Source: JBARRO01 sp049644265 (lineage in GTDB: Bacteria; Bacteroidota; Ignavibacteria; UBA10030). From it: 51,005 bases of DNA. Position 1 is the first letter of the stretch. Each line of letters starts with the position of its first letter. The notes under the pieces are model-generated. The model made no database searches and was not told the origin of the DNA. It worked only from the letters and a program-made list of their open reading frames with translations. A program made the translations under genes and the position numbers. Below, piece by piece: positions 23,546 through 31,582 of this stretch. The stretch covers positions 1 through 51,005 of the forward strand of contig JBARRO010000201.1 in the NCBI GenBank assembly GCA_049644265.1, read 5' to 3'.

Positions 23546-24553
23546 TTGAACATCCTGGGACTCGAAACATCGTGCGACGAGACATCGGCCGCGGTCATTC
23601 GTGATGGTGCTCTACTCTCCAACGTCACCGTCGCGCAGCTGTTCCACACCCAACACGGGGGAGTGGTCCCCGAATTGGCATCCCGTGCTCATCAGAAGCT
23701 CATCGTGCCGATTGCTGATGAAGCGTTGAAGAAGGCGGGGGTTGAAAAGAACCAACTTGATGCTGTTGCGGCCGTCTACGGACCCGGACTTATCGGCTCA
23801 ATTCTCGTCGGTTTGAGCTTTGGGAAGGCTCTTGCTCTTGGGCTTGGGATTCCCTTTGTTGGGGTCAATCACATGGAGGCACATATACTCTCGAACCTCC
23901 TGGGGGAAAATACTCCCGGGTTTCCGTTCCTGAATCTCACGGTATCAGGTGGACACACGCAACTTGTTCTGGTCAAGAAGGCGTTTGACTACCAATTGCT
24001 CGGTGAGACGAAGGATGATGCGGCAGGCGAGGCTTTTGACAAGGTTGCGAAAATGCTGGGAATTGGTTACCCGGGCGGCCCGGAAATCGATAGGCTTGCC
24101 AAACAGGGAAATCCCCGGGCCGTCAATTTTCCGCGGTCGTTTCTTGACGGGAATTCATTTGAGTTCAGTTTTAGCGGGATCAAGACATCCGTGCTTTATT
24201 ATCTGCGGAAAGTGGGATTTGACCGGACCAAACCGGACGAACGGTTTGTCGCCGATGTTTGCGCGAGCTTCCAGGCCGCGGTTGTGGATGTGCTGGTCCA
24301 CAAGCTGATTCAAGCCGCGACAAAGTTCAGAGTCAAAGATATTGCGGTGGCTGGGGGAGTAGCAGCAAACACCGAGCTTCGCCGCACATTGAAAGAGGAG
24401 GCGGACCAGAGCCATTTTGGACTGTTCATCCCAAAGTTCGAGTACTGCACGGACAACGGGGCCATGGTGGCGATGGCGGGGTATTTGAGAATGAAGGAAG
24501 GTGTAACTACAGATCTCGAAGTAACGGCTGAGCCGAATCTAGGACTAAGGTAG
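23546..24553 (+). CDS. tsaD: tRNA N6-adenosine threonylcarbamoyltransferase TsaD
   Basis: 335 residues, starting at TTG with ILGLETSCDETSAAVI, the universal N-terminus of the family, which leaves no room for a different start. Metal site GVNHMEAHILS, plus GGVVPELASRAHQK, LTVSGGHTQLVLV, DDAAGEAFDKVAKMLG, GYPGGPEIDRLA, SFSGIKTSVLYYL and GGVAANTELR. It attaches the threonylcarbamoyl group to A37 of ANN-decoding tRNAs with TsaB/TsaE (not in the window). No Shine-Dalgarno lies before the TTG (CCTTCC), only the heptad array. Confidence 0.97.
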   Translation: MNILGLETSCDETSAAVIRDGALLSNVTVAQLFHTQHGGVVPELASRAHQKLIVPIADEALKKAGVEKNQLDAVAAVYGPGLIGSILVGLSFGKALALGLGIPFVGVNHMEAHILSNLLGENTPGFPFLNLTVSGGHTQLVLVKKAFDYQLLGETKDDAAGEAFDKVAKMLGIGYPGGPEIDRLAKQGNPRAVNFPRSFLDGNSFEFSFSGIKTSVLYYLRKVGFDRTKPDERFVADVCASFQAAVVDVLVHKLIQAATKFRVKDIAVAGGVAANTELRRTLKEEADQSHFGLFIPKFEYCTDNGAMVAMAGYLRMKEGVTTDLEVTAEPNLGLR

Positions 24554-24606
24554 GGAGCACCTGCCAAAGAAGGAAGTGTCATCCCACCTGTCCGCCGTTT
24601 TTGTGG

Positions 24607-24629
24607 CCGAAATGTTTCTATTGGGAATC
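24607..24629 (-). repeat. TAGAARCAT-loop repeat, minus orientation
   Basis: On the minus strand GATTCCCAATAGAAACATTT followed by CGG. Homologous and inverted relative to 24672-24694. Weak arms (CCC/CGG-side). Confidence 0.55.
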
Positions 24630-24671
24630 TGATTTCTTGCGGAATACGGGTTTGAGTTCCGAGGTAAATCA

Positions 24672-24694
24672 GATCCCCACTAGAAGCATGTGGG
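24672..24694 (+). repeat. TAGAARCAT-loop repeat, plus orientation
   Basis: GATCCCCACTAGAAGCATGT followed by GGG: CCCAC pairs with GTGGG around the loop TAGAAGCAT. A second short hairpin, CCCC-GTA-GGGG, follows near 24702-24712. It is in the gap before trpA; no leader peptide with Trp codons was seen. Confidence 0.6.
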
Positions 24695-24748
24695 TCTAGG
24701 ACCCCGTAGGGGGATAACGACACCTTATATCGACACCCGGAAACAAGC

Positions 24749-25552
24749 ATGAATCGCATCCATCAAAAGTTTGAACAACTTGCTGGAGATGGGAAGAAGG
24801 CCCTCGTTCCCTACATTACGCCCGAATTCCCGTTCCGCGGCATTACAGTTCCGTTGCTTTCGGAGCTCGAACAATCCGGCGCCGACATGATTGAACTCGG
24901 AATTCCGTTCTCCGACCCGTTGGCCGATGGTCCAACCATTCAGCATTCCTCGGAGATCGCGATCAAGAATGGCGCCAGCATCCCAACGATTTTCTCAGTC
25001 GTGCGAGAATTTCGAAAAAAAGGCGAAGTTCCAATCCTTCTCATGGGTTACATCAACCCAATTCTCCGTTTCGGAATTGAACGCTTCGTCAAAGAATGTT
25101 CTGCTGCCGGAGTCGACGGTCTGATTGTTCCGGACCTTCCGCCGGAGGAAGCATCAGCGCTTCAACAGGCGTCCTCCAAAGCATCCGTAAGCAATGTTTT
25201 TCTCATCGCTCCCACGACAACAGACGATCGGATGCAGAAGATCGACGCTCATTCGACCGATTTTTCATACTGTGTGTCCGTAACTGGCGTGACGGGAGCA
25301 AGAGCACAGCTGGGATCGAACGGCGCGTTCGACGGATTTCTTGAGCGTGTTAAGAAGAATGTCAGAAAGAAATTTGTAGTGGGATTCGGTATCTCCACCG
25401 TGGAACAAGTGGCGCGCGTTTGGCGCATTGCGGACGGGGCTGTTGTTGGATCCGCACTCTTGTCGACTATCGGCAAAACCGCGTCGTCTCAGGAGGCGGT
25501 TGCGGCTGCCGGACGTTTCATCAAGTCTCTCCGCCCTTCCACTGCGCGGTGA
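24749..25552 (+). CDS. trpA: Tryptophan synthase alpha chain
   Basis: 267 residues. TIM-barrel enzyme that cleaves indole-glycerol phosphate. Catalytic Glu in DMIELGIPFSDPLADGPTIQ and Asp in that same loop; GVDGLIVPDLPPEEA, FLIAPTTTDDRMQKI, YCVSVTGVTGAR and VGFGISTVEQVARVWRIADG are all family blocks. No other trp gene is in the window; trpB is expected elsewhere or beyond. Followed after two bases by chorismate mutase. Confidence 0.97.
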   Translation: MNRIHQKFEQLAGDGKKALVPYITPEFPFRGITVPLLSELEQSGADMIELGIPFSDPLADGPTIQHSSEIAIKNGASIPTIFSVVREFRKKGEVPILLMGYINPILRFGIERFVKECSAAGVDGLIVPDLPPEEASALQQASSKASVSNVFLIAPTTTDDRMQKIDAHSTDFSYCVSVTGVTGARAQLGSNGAFDGFLERVKKNVRKKFVVGFGISTVEQVARVWRIADGAVVGSALLSTIGKTASSQEAVAAAGRFIKSLRPSTAR

Positions 25553-25554
25553 CC

Positions 25555-25857
25555 ATGAACCCCATCGACAAGTGGCGAAAAAAAATCGATGAAATCGACC
25601 TGAAGCTTGTGAAGCTCCTGAATGAGCGGGCTCATTCCGCAGCGGAAATCGGAAAGGTCAAACAAACGCTCGGCCTGGACGCTTATTCTCCCGAACGCGA
25701 AGAAGAAGTCATGAAGAATGTCACGGAAAGCAACCACGGGCCGCTTTCTGTGCATGCGATACGTCGTCTGTTTGAACGCATCATCGATGAATCGCGATCC
25801 GTTGAGCGCACGGCAATGCAGGACAAATCGAAGAAACCTTCCACAAATTCCAAATGA
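25555..25857 (+). CDS. Chorismate mutase, AroQ class
   Basis: 100 residues, all-helical AroQ type: IDKWRKKIDEIDLKLVKLLN, ERAHSAAEIGKVKQTLGLDA, YSPEREEEVMKN and HAIRRLFERIIDESRSVE, with the Arg/Lys residues that bind chorismate. It turns chorismate into prephenate for Phe/Tyr. Its place two bases after trpA puts both ends of the chorismate branch under one transcript. Start ATG 25555; the stop overlaps the mltG start (ATGA). Confidence 0.92.
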   Translation: MNPIDKWRKKIDEIDLKLVKLLNERAHSAAEIGKVKQTLGLDAYSPEREEEVMKNVTESNHGPLSVHAIRRLFERIIDESRSVERTAMQDKSKKPSTNSK

Positions 25858-26885
25858 TCCAATTCAACTCACGGTGGTTCGTACTCGCAGGCACCGTCAT
25901 CATCCTGCTGCTTCTCTCGTATGGCGTGTTCTGGATGCCAAACTCCTATCCCGGAGACAACCCGAAGATCGTCACGATTCCCCGGGGGTCTTCATTCAAA
26001 GCCGCCCTGGATTCCCTCGAATCGACGGGAGCAATCCGCAGCCGTTTCACCTTCAAGATTGCCGGAAGACTGCTTGGCTACACCAGGGAGATCAAGGTCG
26101 GTAAGTACCTCTTTGCTTCAGGTCTGTCCAATCTGGACATCCTGAGGGACATGAAGGAAGGAAAGTCGCGAATGATCATTGGCGTCTCAATTCCCGAGGG
26201 ATGGCGAATGGAAATGATCGCAAGAAAATTTGCGCGAGATCTGGGAGTTGACTCGGCAAGGATTCTGACGCGTTGCCGGGATTCCGCGTTTGTTCGTCGC
26301 CTGGGCATTGACGCGAAGAATCTCGAAGGGTACTTGCTTCCCGAAACGTACAATTTCTACTGGCAGACGGACGAACAGGAAATCGTGGAACGGATGATTA
26401 CTTCATTCAGAAATTTCTATGTCGACAGTCTGAAGAAGCGCGCTGAGGAACTTCATCTGACCACCCGCGAATTGCTCGCTCTTGCGTCCATTGTTGAGGG
26501 TGAATCGGGAGTCGATGCCGAACGGCCGATGATTGCGGGGGTGTATTGGAACCGGCTCAAAAAGAACATGAGGCTTGAAGCCGACCCGACGATTCAGTAT
26601 GTCATTCCCAACGGTCCGCGCCGGCTCCTGTACGCTGATCTCAAGTATGATTCTCCCTACAACACATATCTCAACTATGGTCTTCCGCCTGGACCGATCA
26701 ACAACCCCGGCAAAGCCTCGATTCTGGCGACATTGTATCCCGAAAACCACGAATATCTCTATTTTGTTGCGACGGGAGTCGGCGGTCACCGATTCTCCCG
26801 GACGTATTCCGAACATCAAAAAGCCATTAAGGTCTTCAAACGTGTTCGACGGGACTTGCAGCGTCAGGTAAACGGGGCAGGGTAG
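25854..26885 (+). CDS. mltG: Endolytic murein transglycosylase MltG (YceG-like)
   Basis: 343 residues. One N-terminal membrane helix (RWFVLAGTVIILLLLSYGVF), a LysM-like part (IPRGSSFKAALDSLESTGAI, VSIPEGWRMEMIARKF), then the catalytic YceG domain with GYLLPETYNFYWQTD, LLALASIVEGESG (catalytic Glu), RPMIAGVYWNRLKKNMRLEA, DPTIQYV, SPYNTYLNYGLPPGPINNPG and YLYFVATGVGGHRFSRTYSE. It cuts nascent peptidoglycan at the inner membrane and ends chain growth. Overlaps the chorismate mutase gene by four bases. Confidence 0.95.
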   Translation: MIQFNSRWFVLAGTVIILLLLSYGVFWMPNSYPGDNPKIVTIPRGSSFKAALDSLESTGAIRSRFTFKIAGRLLGYTREIKVGKYLFASGLSNLDILRDMKEGKSRMIIGVSIPEGWRMEMIARKFARDLGVDSARILTRCRDSAFVRRLGIDAKNLEGYLLPETYNFYWQTDEQEIVERMITSFRNFYVDSLKKRAEELHLTTRELLALASIVEGESGVDAERPMIAGVYWNRLKKNMRLEADPTIQYVIPNGPRRLLYADLKYDSPYNTYLNYGLPPGPINNPGKASILATLYPENHEYLYFVATGVGGHRFSRTYSEHQKAIKVFKRVRRDLQRQVNGAG

Positions 26886-26893
26886 GAGAGAAT

Positions 26894-27019
26894 ACCAAAT
26901 TTCAAAATCCAAAATGCCAAATGAAATCCGAAATCCTACATCCCAAACCTATTAACCCGTATCCCCAATCTGAACGTTGAACTTTGAACTCCAAACTCTA
27001 AACTCTAAACTCTCCTTCC
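26894..27019 (+). repeat. Degenerate tandem heptamer array (18 units) before the lipoprotein gene
   Basis: Unbroken period of seven for 126 bases, for example TTCAAAA, TCCAAAA, TGCCAAA, TGAAATC, CGAAATC, CTACATC, CCAAACC, TATTAAC, CCGTATC, CCCAATC, TGAACGT, TGAACTT, TGAACTC, CAAACTC, TAAACTC, TAAACTC. Read one step over, the gene-side units are AACTNNN. It ends seven bases before a TTG start. Confidence 0.88.
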
Positions 27020-27026
27020 CCCTCCG

Positions 27027-28724
27027 TTGAAATATCCCTCACTACTCTCATTATTGCCGTCCTTCCTCCTTTTGTCGTGCGCTGTTCAGGAAGCTCCGCA
27101 GGGCGGCCCCATTGATTCCGACCCGCCGAAGCTCATCACGAGTTACCCGGAGCCGTTCACAACCCATTATTCAGAAAAAAGAATCGTCCTGGAGTTCGAC
27201 GAATACGTGGAACAGCGCAGCGTCGAGGAGTCGATATTCATCTCGCCGTTTGTGGGAGAACTCGAATTTGATTGGAGCGGCGCGGAAGTTGAGATCACCT
27301 TTCCTGAAGAGCTCCGAAAAAACACCACGTACGTGGTGAATGTCGGGACGGATGTGGAAGATCTGCATGGGAACAAGATGGCCGAAGCTGCAACCCTGGC
27401 CTTTTCCACCGGAGACGACATCGACCACGGTTCGATCGAAGGAAAAGTGTTTCGGCAAACGGGCGAAGAGGAACTCCGTGGCGTCATGATCTTTGCTTAC
27501 AATCTGAACGGGATCAATCCTGACACCCTCGATCCTGAACGGACAAAACCGGATTACATTACCCAGACCGGCAAGGACGGATCCTTCTCTTTGCGTCATC
27601 TTTCGTTCGGCTCGTATCGCATTCTTGCCGTGAGGGATGCATACAGGAACCTCCTCTACGATCCGGAGGCGGACCAGTACGGTGTTCCCGCCTGGATTGC
27701 TGAACTGACTCCCAGCGATACGCTACAGTCGGGACTCTTCATGCGGCTGGCTGTCGAAGACACTACGGCTCCGCGTCTGGTCAAAGCCGAAGCAACAGAT
27801 TCCCACCACATGATCGTTGAGTTCTCTGACGAGATGGACACAAGTGAGCATGCTCCTCTCACATGCACCGTTGTCGACACGACCACGCAACAACCTCTGG
27901 CGGTTCATTCGTTCTTCCCGAATCTCCCCAGTCTTAAAACCTTCACACTGGTCACGGCCGGCCAGGACTCGACAGCAAGCTACCGTGTCTCAGCAACCGG
28001 CGGTAACGATCTCGCGGGAAACAGAATTAACCCAAGCGTCAATTCGCTTGTTGTCCAGGGCTCATCAAAGCAAACCCGTCCTCCAAGACTCGTGGCGGTT
28101 TCGATTGTCGACAGTGCGCGTTCCATTGGCCTCCTTCCGGGAGTATCTGCGATTTTCTCTGATGCAATGGCGAGGGAAAGCGTTCGGGGAGCGGTTTCGC
28201 TCAAGGATCATGCTGGCTCGGTTGTTCCGACAGATCTGCAATGGCTGAACGATGCCGCAATTCTCGTGACGCCGCGCTCGCGGCTCTCGGCAAAATCATG
28301 GTTCACCCTGATCCTAAAACTGAGAGAATCAAGGGACTGGAGGGACACATCGTCGACCGACACGACGAGAACATTTCGTTTCGAAACGTTGGACGATGAA
28401 TCGATGAGCAGCATCGAAGGTACAACCGTCGATCACAATCGGGCCGACACGGCTGGCGTTGTGTTCGTTACGGCTACTTCCGTTCTGGAAAAAGGCACAA
28501 GAAACTATACGGTGGCAGCGGCAGGGGATGGTCGGTTCACATTTTCAGAAATCCTTGAAGGGAAGTACATCCTTCAGGCATTCAGGGACAGGAATCGGAA
28601 TCGAATCCTCGACGTCGGCAAGCCATATCCGTTTTCTCCCTCAGAACGTCTCAGTCCAATGTCCGATACTCTCAAGGTCCGTGCTCGCTGGCCTCTCGAA
28701 GGAGTGAAGATCGATCTGCCCTGA
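27027..28724 (+). CDS. Surface lipoprotein with Big_5 Ig-like and carboxypeptidase-regulatory-like domains
   Basis: 565 residues. Lipoprotein signal MKYPSLLSLLPSFLLLSC with lipobox LLSC; Cys18 would be acylated. Then a Big_5 (SbsA-type Ig-like) domain (about 30-125: PPKLITSYPEPFTTHYSEKR, VEITFPEELRKNTTYVVNVG), a prealbumin-like beta-sandwich (about 135-215: GSIEGKVFRQTGEEELRGVM, SLRHLSFGSYRILAVRDAYR), two further Big_5-like parts, and a second prealbumin-like domain (about 455-550) with KYILQAFRDRNRNRILDVGK. This domain set is widespread in Bacteroidota/Ignavibacteria outer-membrane lipoproteins; function unknown. The start is TTG with no Shine-Dalgarno, directly after the heptad array. Confidence 0.85.
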   Translation: MKYPSLLSLLPSFLLLSCAVQEAPQGGPIDSDPPKLITSYPEPFTTHYSEKRIVLEFDEYVEQRSVEESIFISPFVGELEFDWSGAEVEITFPEELRKNTTYVVNVGTDVEDLHGNKMAEAATLAFSTGDDIDHGSIEGKVFRQTGEEELRGVMIFAYNLNGINPDTLDPERTKPDYITQTGKDGSFSLRHLSFGSYRILAVRDAYRNLLYDPEADQYGVPAWIAELTPSDTLQSGLFMRLAVEDTTAPRLVKAEATDSHHMIVEFSDEMDTSEHAPLTCTVVDTTTQQPLAVHSFFPNLPSLKTFTLVTAGQDSTASYRVSATGGNDLAGNRINPSVNSLVVQGSSKQTRPPRLVAVSIVDSARSIGLLPGVSAIFSDAMARESVRGAVSLKDHAGSVVPTDLQWLNDAAILVTPRSRLSAKSWFTLILKLRESRDWRDTSSTDTTRTFRFETLDDESMSSIEGTTVDHNRADTAGVVFVTATSVLEKGTRNYTVAAAGDGRFTFSEILEGKYILQAFRDRNRNRILDVGKPYPFSPSERLSPMSDTLKVRARWPLEGVKIDLP

Positions 28725-28747
28725 AACTTCCCCTCGAGGCAAATTGT

Positions 28748-28776
28748 TTGACTTTAGGGCCAATTTTCGTTAGTTT
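28748..28776 (+). promoter_or_regulatory. Promoter of the nuo operon
   Basis: TTGACT (28748-28753), 17 bases, TAGTTT (28771-28776), about 75 bases before the nuoA ATG. Confidence 0.65.
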
Positions 28777-28850
28777 TTTCTGTCACACGCAGCACAAAAC
28801 TGAATCGTTCGCGCCAGGATGGCGCAAATTCTCTCCCTGCGAGCCCACGT

Positions 28851-29207
28851 ATGATTGAAAGCTACATCCCCATCTTCATCATGATCGGCATCGGTCTGGC
28901 CTTCGGACTTGTGATGGGGAAGGTGAATGAACTGCTCGGACCGAGTCGTTCTACGAAAGAGAAACTTACGACGTACGAGAGCGGTATGGAGCCCGTGAGG
29001 AGCGCCCGGGAACGGTTCCCGATCAAGTTCTACATGGTGGCGATGCTGTTCATCGTTTTCGATATCGAAGTTGTCTTTCTCTATCCCTGGGCCGTGTCCT
29101 ACAAGCAACTGGGAATCCAGGGATTTGTGACTATGTTCGTTTTTATTCTTGTTCTGCTTGTAGCGTACTATTATGTATGGAAGAAAGGGGCGTTGGAATG
29201 GGATTAG
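28851..29207 (+). CDS. nuoA: NADH-quinone oxidoreductase subunit A
   Basis: 118 residues, three membrane helices. Typical KLTTYESGMEPV-type segment (YESGMEPVRSARERFPIKFY) with the conserved ESG, and MLFIVFDIEVVFLYPWAVSY. Membrane-arm subunit next to the quinone site of complex I. Overlaps nuoB by ten bases. Confidence 0.96.
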   Translation: MIESYIPIFIMIGIGLAFGLVMGKVNELLGPSRSTKEKLTTYESGMEPVRSARERFPIKFYMVAMLFIVFDIEVVFLYPWAVSYKQLGIQGFVTMFVFILVLLVAYYYVWKKGALEWD

Positions 29208-29731
29208 AGAGCGCGTTGGGCGACAGTTTCCTCACGACAAAGATCGAAGATGCCATCAACTGGTGCCGGAAGAACTCGCTCTGGCCGATGCCGATGGGAA
29301 TTTCCTGTTGTGCCATCGAAATGATGGCGTTTGCGGGTCCGCGTTTCGATGCAGCCCGGTTCGGCTCGGAGGTGTTCAGGTTTTCTCCGCGGCAATCCGA
29401 CGTTATGATCGTCGCCGGAACAACAACATACAAGATGTCGAAAGTTGTTCGAAAGATTTACGATCAGATGCCCGACCCCAAGTGGGTCATCGCCATGGGA
29501 GCGTGCACGTCGTCGGGTGGCATCTACCGAACGTATTCTGTCGTCCAAGGCATTGACCAGTTCCTCCCCGTGGATGTCTATGTAGCAGGATGCCCGCCAA
29601 GACCCGATAATCTCCTCAATGCCCTCATGATGCTCCAGAAGAAGGTTCAACGGGGGGAAAGCCGTGGGAGTTCACCCGCTTTTGTTGGCGATTTCCGCAC
29701 CTATGGATCCGAAAACCCTGCAGTTGTCTGA
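29198..29731 (+). CDS. nuoB: NADH-quinone oxidoreductase subunit B
   Basis: 177 residues from the ATG at 29198, chosen because AAAGGGG stands seven bases before it; an upstream in-frame ATG at 29177 would add seven residues. The four Cys ligands of cluster N2 are present in GISCCAIEMMAF, MGACTSSGG and AGCPPRPDNLL. It hands electrons to quinone together with NuoD. The stop abuts the nuoC ATG. Confidence 0.95.
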   Translation: MGLESALGDSFLTTKIEDAINWCRKNSLWPMPMGISCCAIEMMAFAGPRFDAARFGSEVFRFSPRQSDVMIVAGTTTYKMSKVVRKIYDQMPDPKWVIAMGACTSSGGIYRTYSVVQGIDQFLPVDVYVAGCPPRPDNLLNALMMLQKKVQRGESRGSSPAFVGDFRTYGSENPAVV

Positions 29732-30214
29732 ATGAATCAACAAGTCCTCGAGAAACTCAAAGCCCGGTTTGGCGACGTTCCGCTGGAATCGTCGGAGTTC
29801 CGTGATGAGCTCACGATTACCGTTCCGTGCGAGAAGATCGTCGAAGTGTGCATGTTCCTGAAGAACGATCCCGACCTCTCCTTCGACATGCTCGTGGACC
29901 TCTGTGGCATTGATATGTACACCCCGGCAGCGCGATTTGGGGTCATCTACAATATCTATTCACTCAAGAATCATCATCGCATCCGGTTAAAGACTTTCAC
30001 CGAAGAAGAAAACCCGGGCGTTCCAACGGTTTCGACTGTTTGGACAGCCGCCAACTGGCATGAACGTGAGACGTTCGATATGTTCGGTATTGTTTTTGAT
30101 GGTCATCCGGACTTGCGACGAATGTACTTGCCCGAAGAGTTTGAGCACTTCCCGTTGAGGAAGGACTTTCCTCTTATGGGAATCCCCGGCTCCCTGACGC
30201 TCCCCAAGAAGTAG
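29732..30214 (+). CDS. nuoC: NADH-quinone oxidoreductase subunit C
   Basis: 160 residues. 30-kDa subunit with LSFDMLVDLCGIDMYTPAAR, FGVIYNIYSLKNHHRIRLKT, VPTVSTVWTAANWHERETFD, MFGIVFDGHPDLRRMYLPEE and FPLRKDFPLMG, the family signature. Peripheral-arm scaffold protein; separate from NuoD here (not a NuoCD fusion). Confidence 0.96.
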   Translation: MNQQVLEKLKARFGDVPLESSEFRDELTITVPCEKIVEVCMFLKNDPDLSFDMLVDLCGIDMYTPAARFGVIYNIYSLKNHHRIRLKTFTEEENPGVPTVSTVWTAANWHERETFDMFGIVFDGHPDLRRMYLPEEFEHFPLRKDFPLMGIPGSLTLPKK

Positions 30215-30222
30215 CGCAACCC

Positions 30223-31479
30223 ATGGATCAGAAACTCGAAGAAGCACCCCACCGCTCAAAAATCCTCGACGCTCTCGAAGACCAGAATACCAGCGTTTCG
30301 TTCGAGGATCCGCTTGAAAGCGAAATGATTCTCAATATGGGCCCGCAGCATCCGGCGACGCATGGAGTTCTGAGGTTGCTCCTGAAACTCGACGGCGAGA
30401 CCGTGGTGGGCTGTGTACCAGAGCTCGGCTTTCTGCACCGCGGTTACGAGAAGCTGGCGGAAAATTCCACCTTCCACGAGTTTATTCCCCACACCGACAG
30501 GCTCGATTATCTCTCACCCCTCTCGAACAACACGATTTATGCACTGGCCGTTGAAAAACTCATCGGCATCGAAGCACCTCCTCGCGCCCAGTACATTCGG
30601 ACGATGATCAGCGAGCTTGCCCGCATTTCCTCACACCTCCTCTGGCTCGGCTCCCTTGCCATGGATGTCGGTGCTCTGACAGTCTTTATGTGGGCGTTCC
30701 GGGAGCGGGAGAAGATGTACGACCTGTTTGAGGCGCTTGCCGGAGCCCGGTTCACGACGAGTTACACCCGCATCGGCGGCGTTGCGCAAGACCTCACTCC
30801 CGAAGTCGCGGGCGCCATCAGAACGTTCATCGATGAATTCCCCAAAAACCTTGAAGAGTGTGAGTCCCTCCTGAACAGAAACAGGATCTTCGTGGAGCGC
30901 ACTGACGGAATCGGAATTCTCACAAAGGAACAAGCCATCGGCTTTGGCGTCACAGGGCCGAACCTGCGGGCATGCGGGGTTGCGCATGACCTCCGCCGCG
31001 CCAACCCGTATCTGGTTTACAACGATCTCGATTTTGATGTCCCGGCGTACACCGGCGGCGATGTCCTCGCAAGATACTATCAGCGGATTGCGGAGATGAA
31101 AGAGAGCCGGAAAATCGTCTTACAGACGCTCGACAAAATGCCGGGTGGTGATATTCATGCGCTCAAGCCCAAGAAAGTGCTCCCCCGAAAAGAACAGGTT
31201 TATACGAAGATGGAGGAGCTGATCCACGATTTCATGCTCGTGAACTTCGGGGTCGATCCGCCGGTTGGCGAAACCTATTTTGGAGCAGAAGCGCCAAAAG
31301 GAGAGCTTGGGTTCTATTTCTACAGTAATGGGAAGGGATATCCCTGGCGCATGAAAATTCGCTCCCCGTCCTTCGTGAACCTGCAAGCACTGCCGACGAT
31401 GCTGAAAGGCGCAATGATTTCCGACGTTGTTGCGATTATTGGAAGTCTCGATCCTGTGATGGGGGAAGCGGATAAGTGA
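30223..31479 (+). CDS. nuoD: NADH-quinone oxidoreductase subunit D
   Basis: 418 residues. 49-kDa subunit with NMGPQHPATHGVLRLLLKLD, ELGFLHRGYEKLAEN, YTRIGGVAQDLTPEV, GPNLRACGVAHDLRRANPYL, and the C-terminal PPVGETYFGAEAPKGELGFY and SDVVAIIGSLDPVMGEADK. It forms the quinone cavity with NuoB. About 40 extra residues precede the conserved core. Confidence 0.97.
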   Translation: MDQKLEEAPHRSKILDALEDQNTSVSFEDPLESEMILNMGPQHPATHGVLRLLLKLDGETVVGCVPELGFLHRGYEKLAENSTFHEFIPHTDRLDYLSPLSNNTIYALAVEKLIGIEAPPRAQYIRTMISELARISSHLLWLGSLAMDVGALTVFMWAFREREKMYDLFEALAGARFTTSYTRIGGVAQDLTPEVAGAIRTFIDEFPKNLEECESLLNRNRIFVERTDGIGILTKEQAIGFGVTGPNLRACGVAHDLRRANPYLVYNDLDFDVPAYTGGDVLARYYQRIAEMKESRKIVLQTLDKMPGGDIHALKPKKVLPRKEQVYTKMEELIHDFMLVNFGVDPPVGETYFGAEAPKGELGFYFYSNGKGYPWRMKIRSPSFVNLQALPTMLKGAMISDVVAIIGSLDPVMGEADK

Positions 31480-31486
31480 TTTACAA

Positions 31487-31571
31487 TTGGAGATTGGAGA
31501 TTGAAGAGTTGGATGTTGAAGATTGGATGTAGGAAACTGACAACTGACAACTGAAAACTGATAACTGAATT
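31487..31571 (+). repeat. Degenerate tandem heptamer array (12 units) between nuoD and nuoE
   Basis: TTGGAGA, TTGGAGA, TTGAAGA, one extra G, TTGGATG, TTGAAGA, TTGGATG, TAGGAAA, CTGACAA, CTGACAA, CTGAAAA, CTGATAA, CTGAATT. It switches from TTGGAnn to AACTGAN units towards nuoE and ends eleven bases before its TTG start. It splits an operon whose other genes overlap or nearly touch. Confidence 0.88.
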
Positions 31572-31582
31572 CTAGTAACCGC

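Noticed and set aside
24554..24748. trp attenuator or T-box before trpA
   Set aside because: No Trp-rich leader peptide and no T-box core (TGG-specifier/AGGGTGG-type) seen; the hairpins are better explained as repeat elements.
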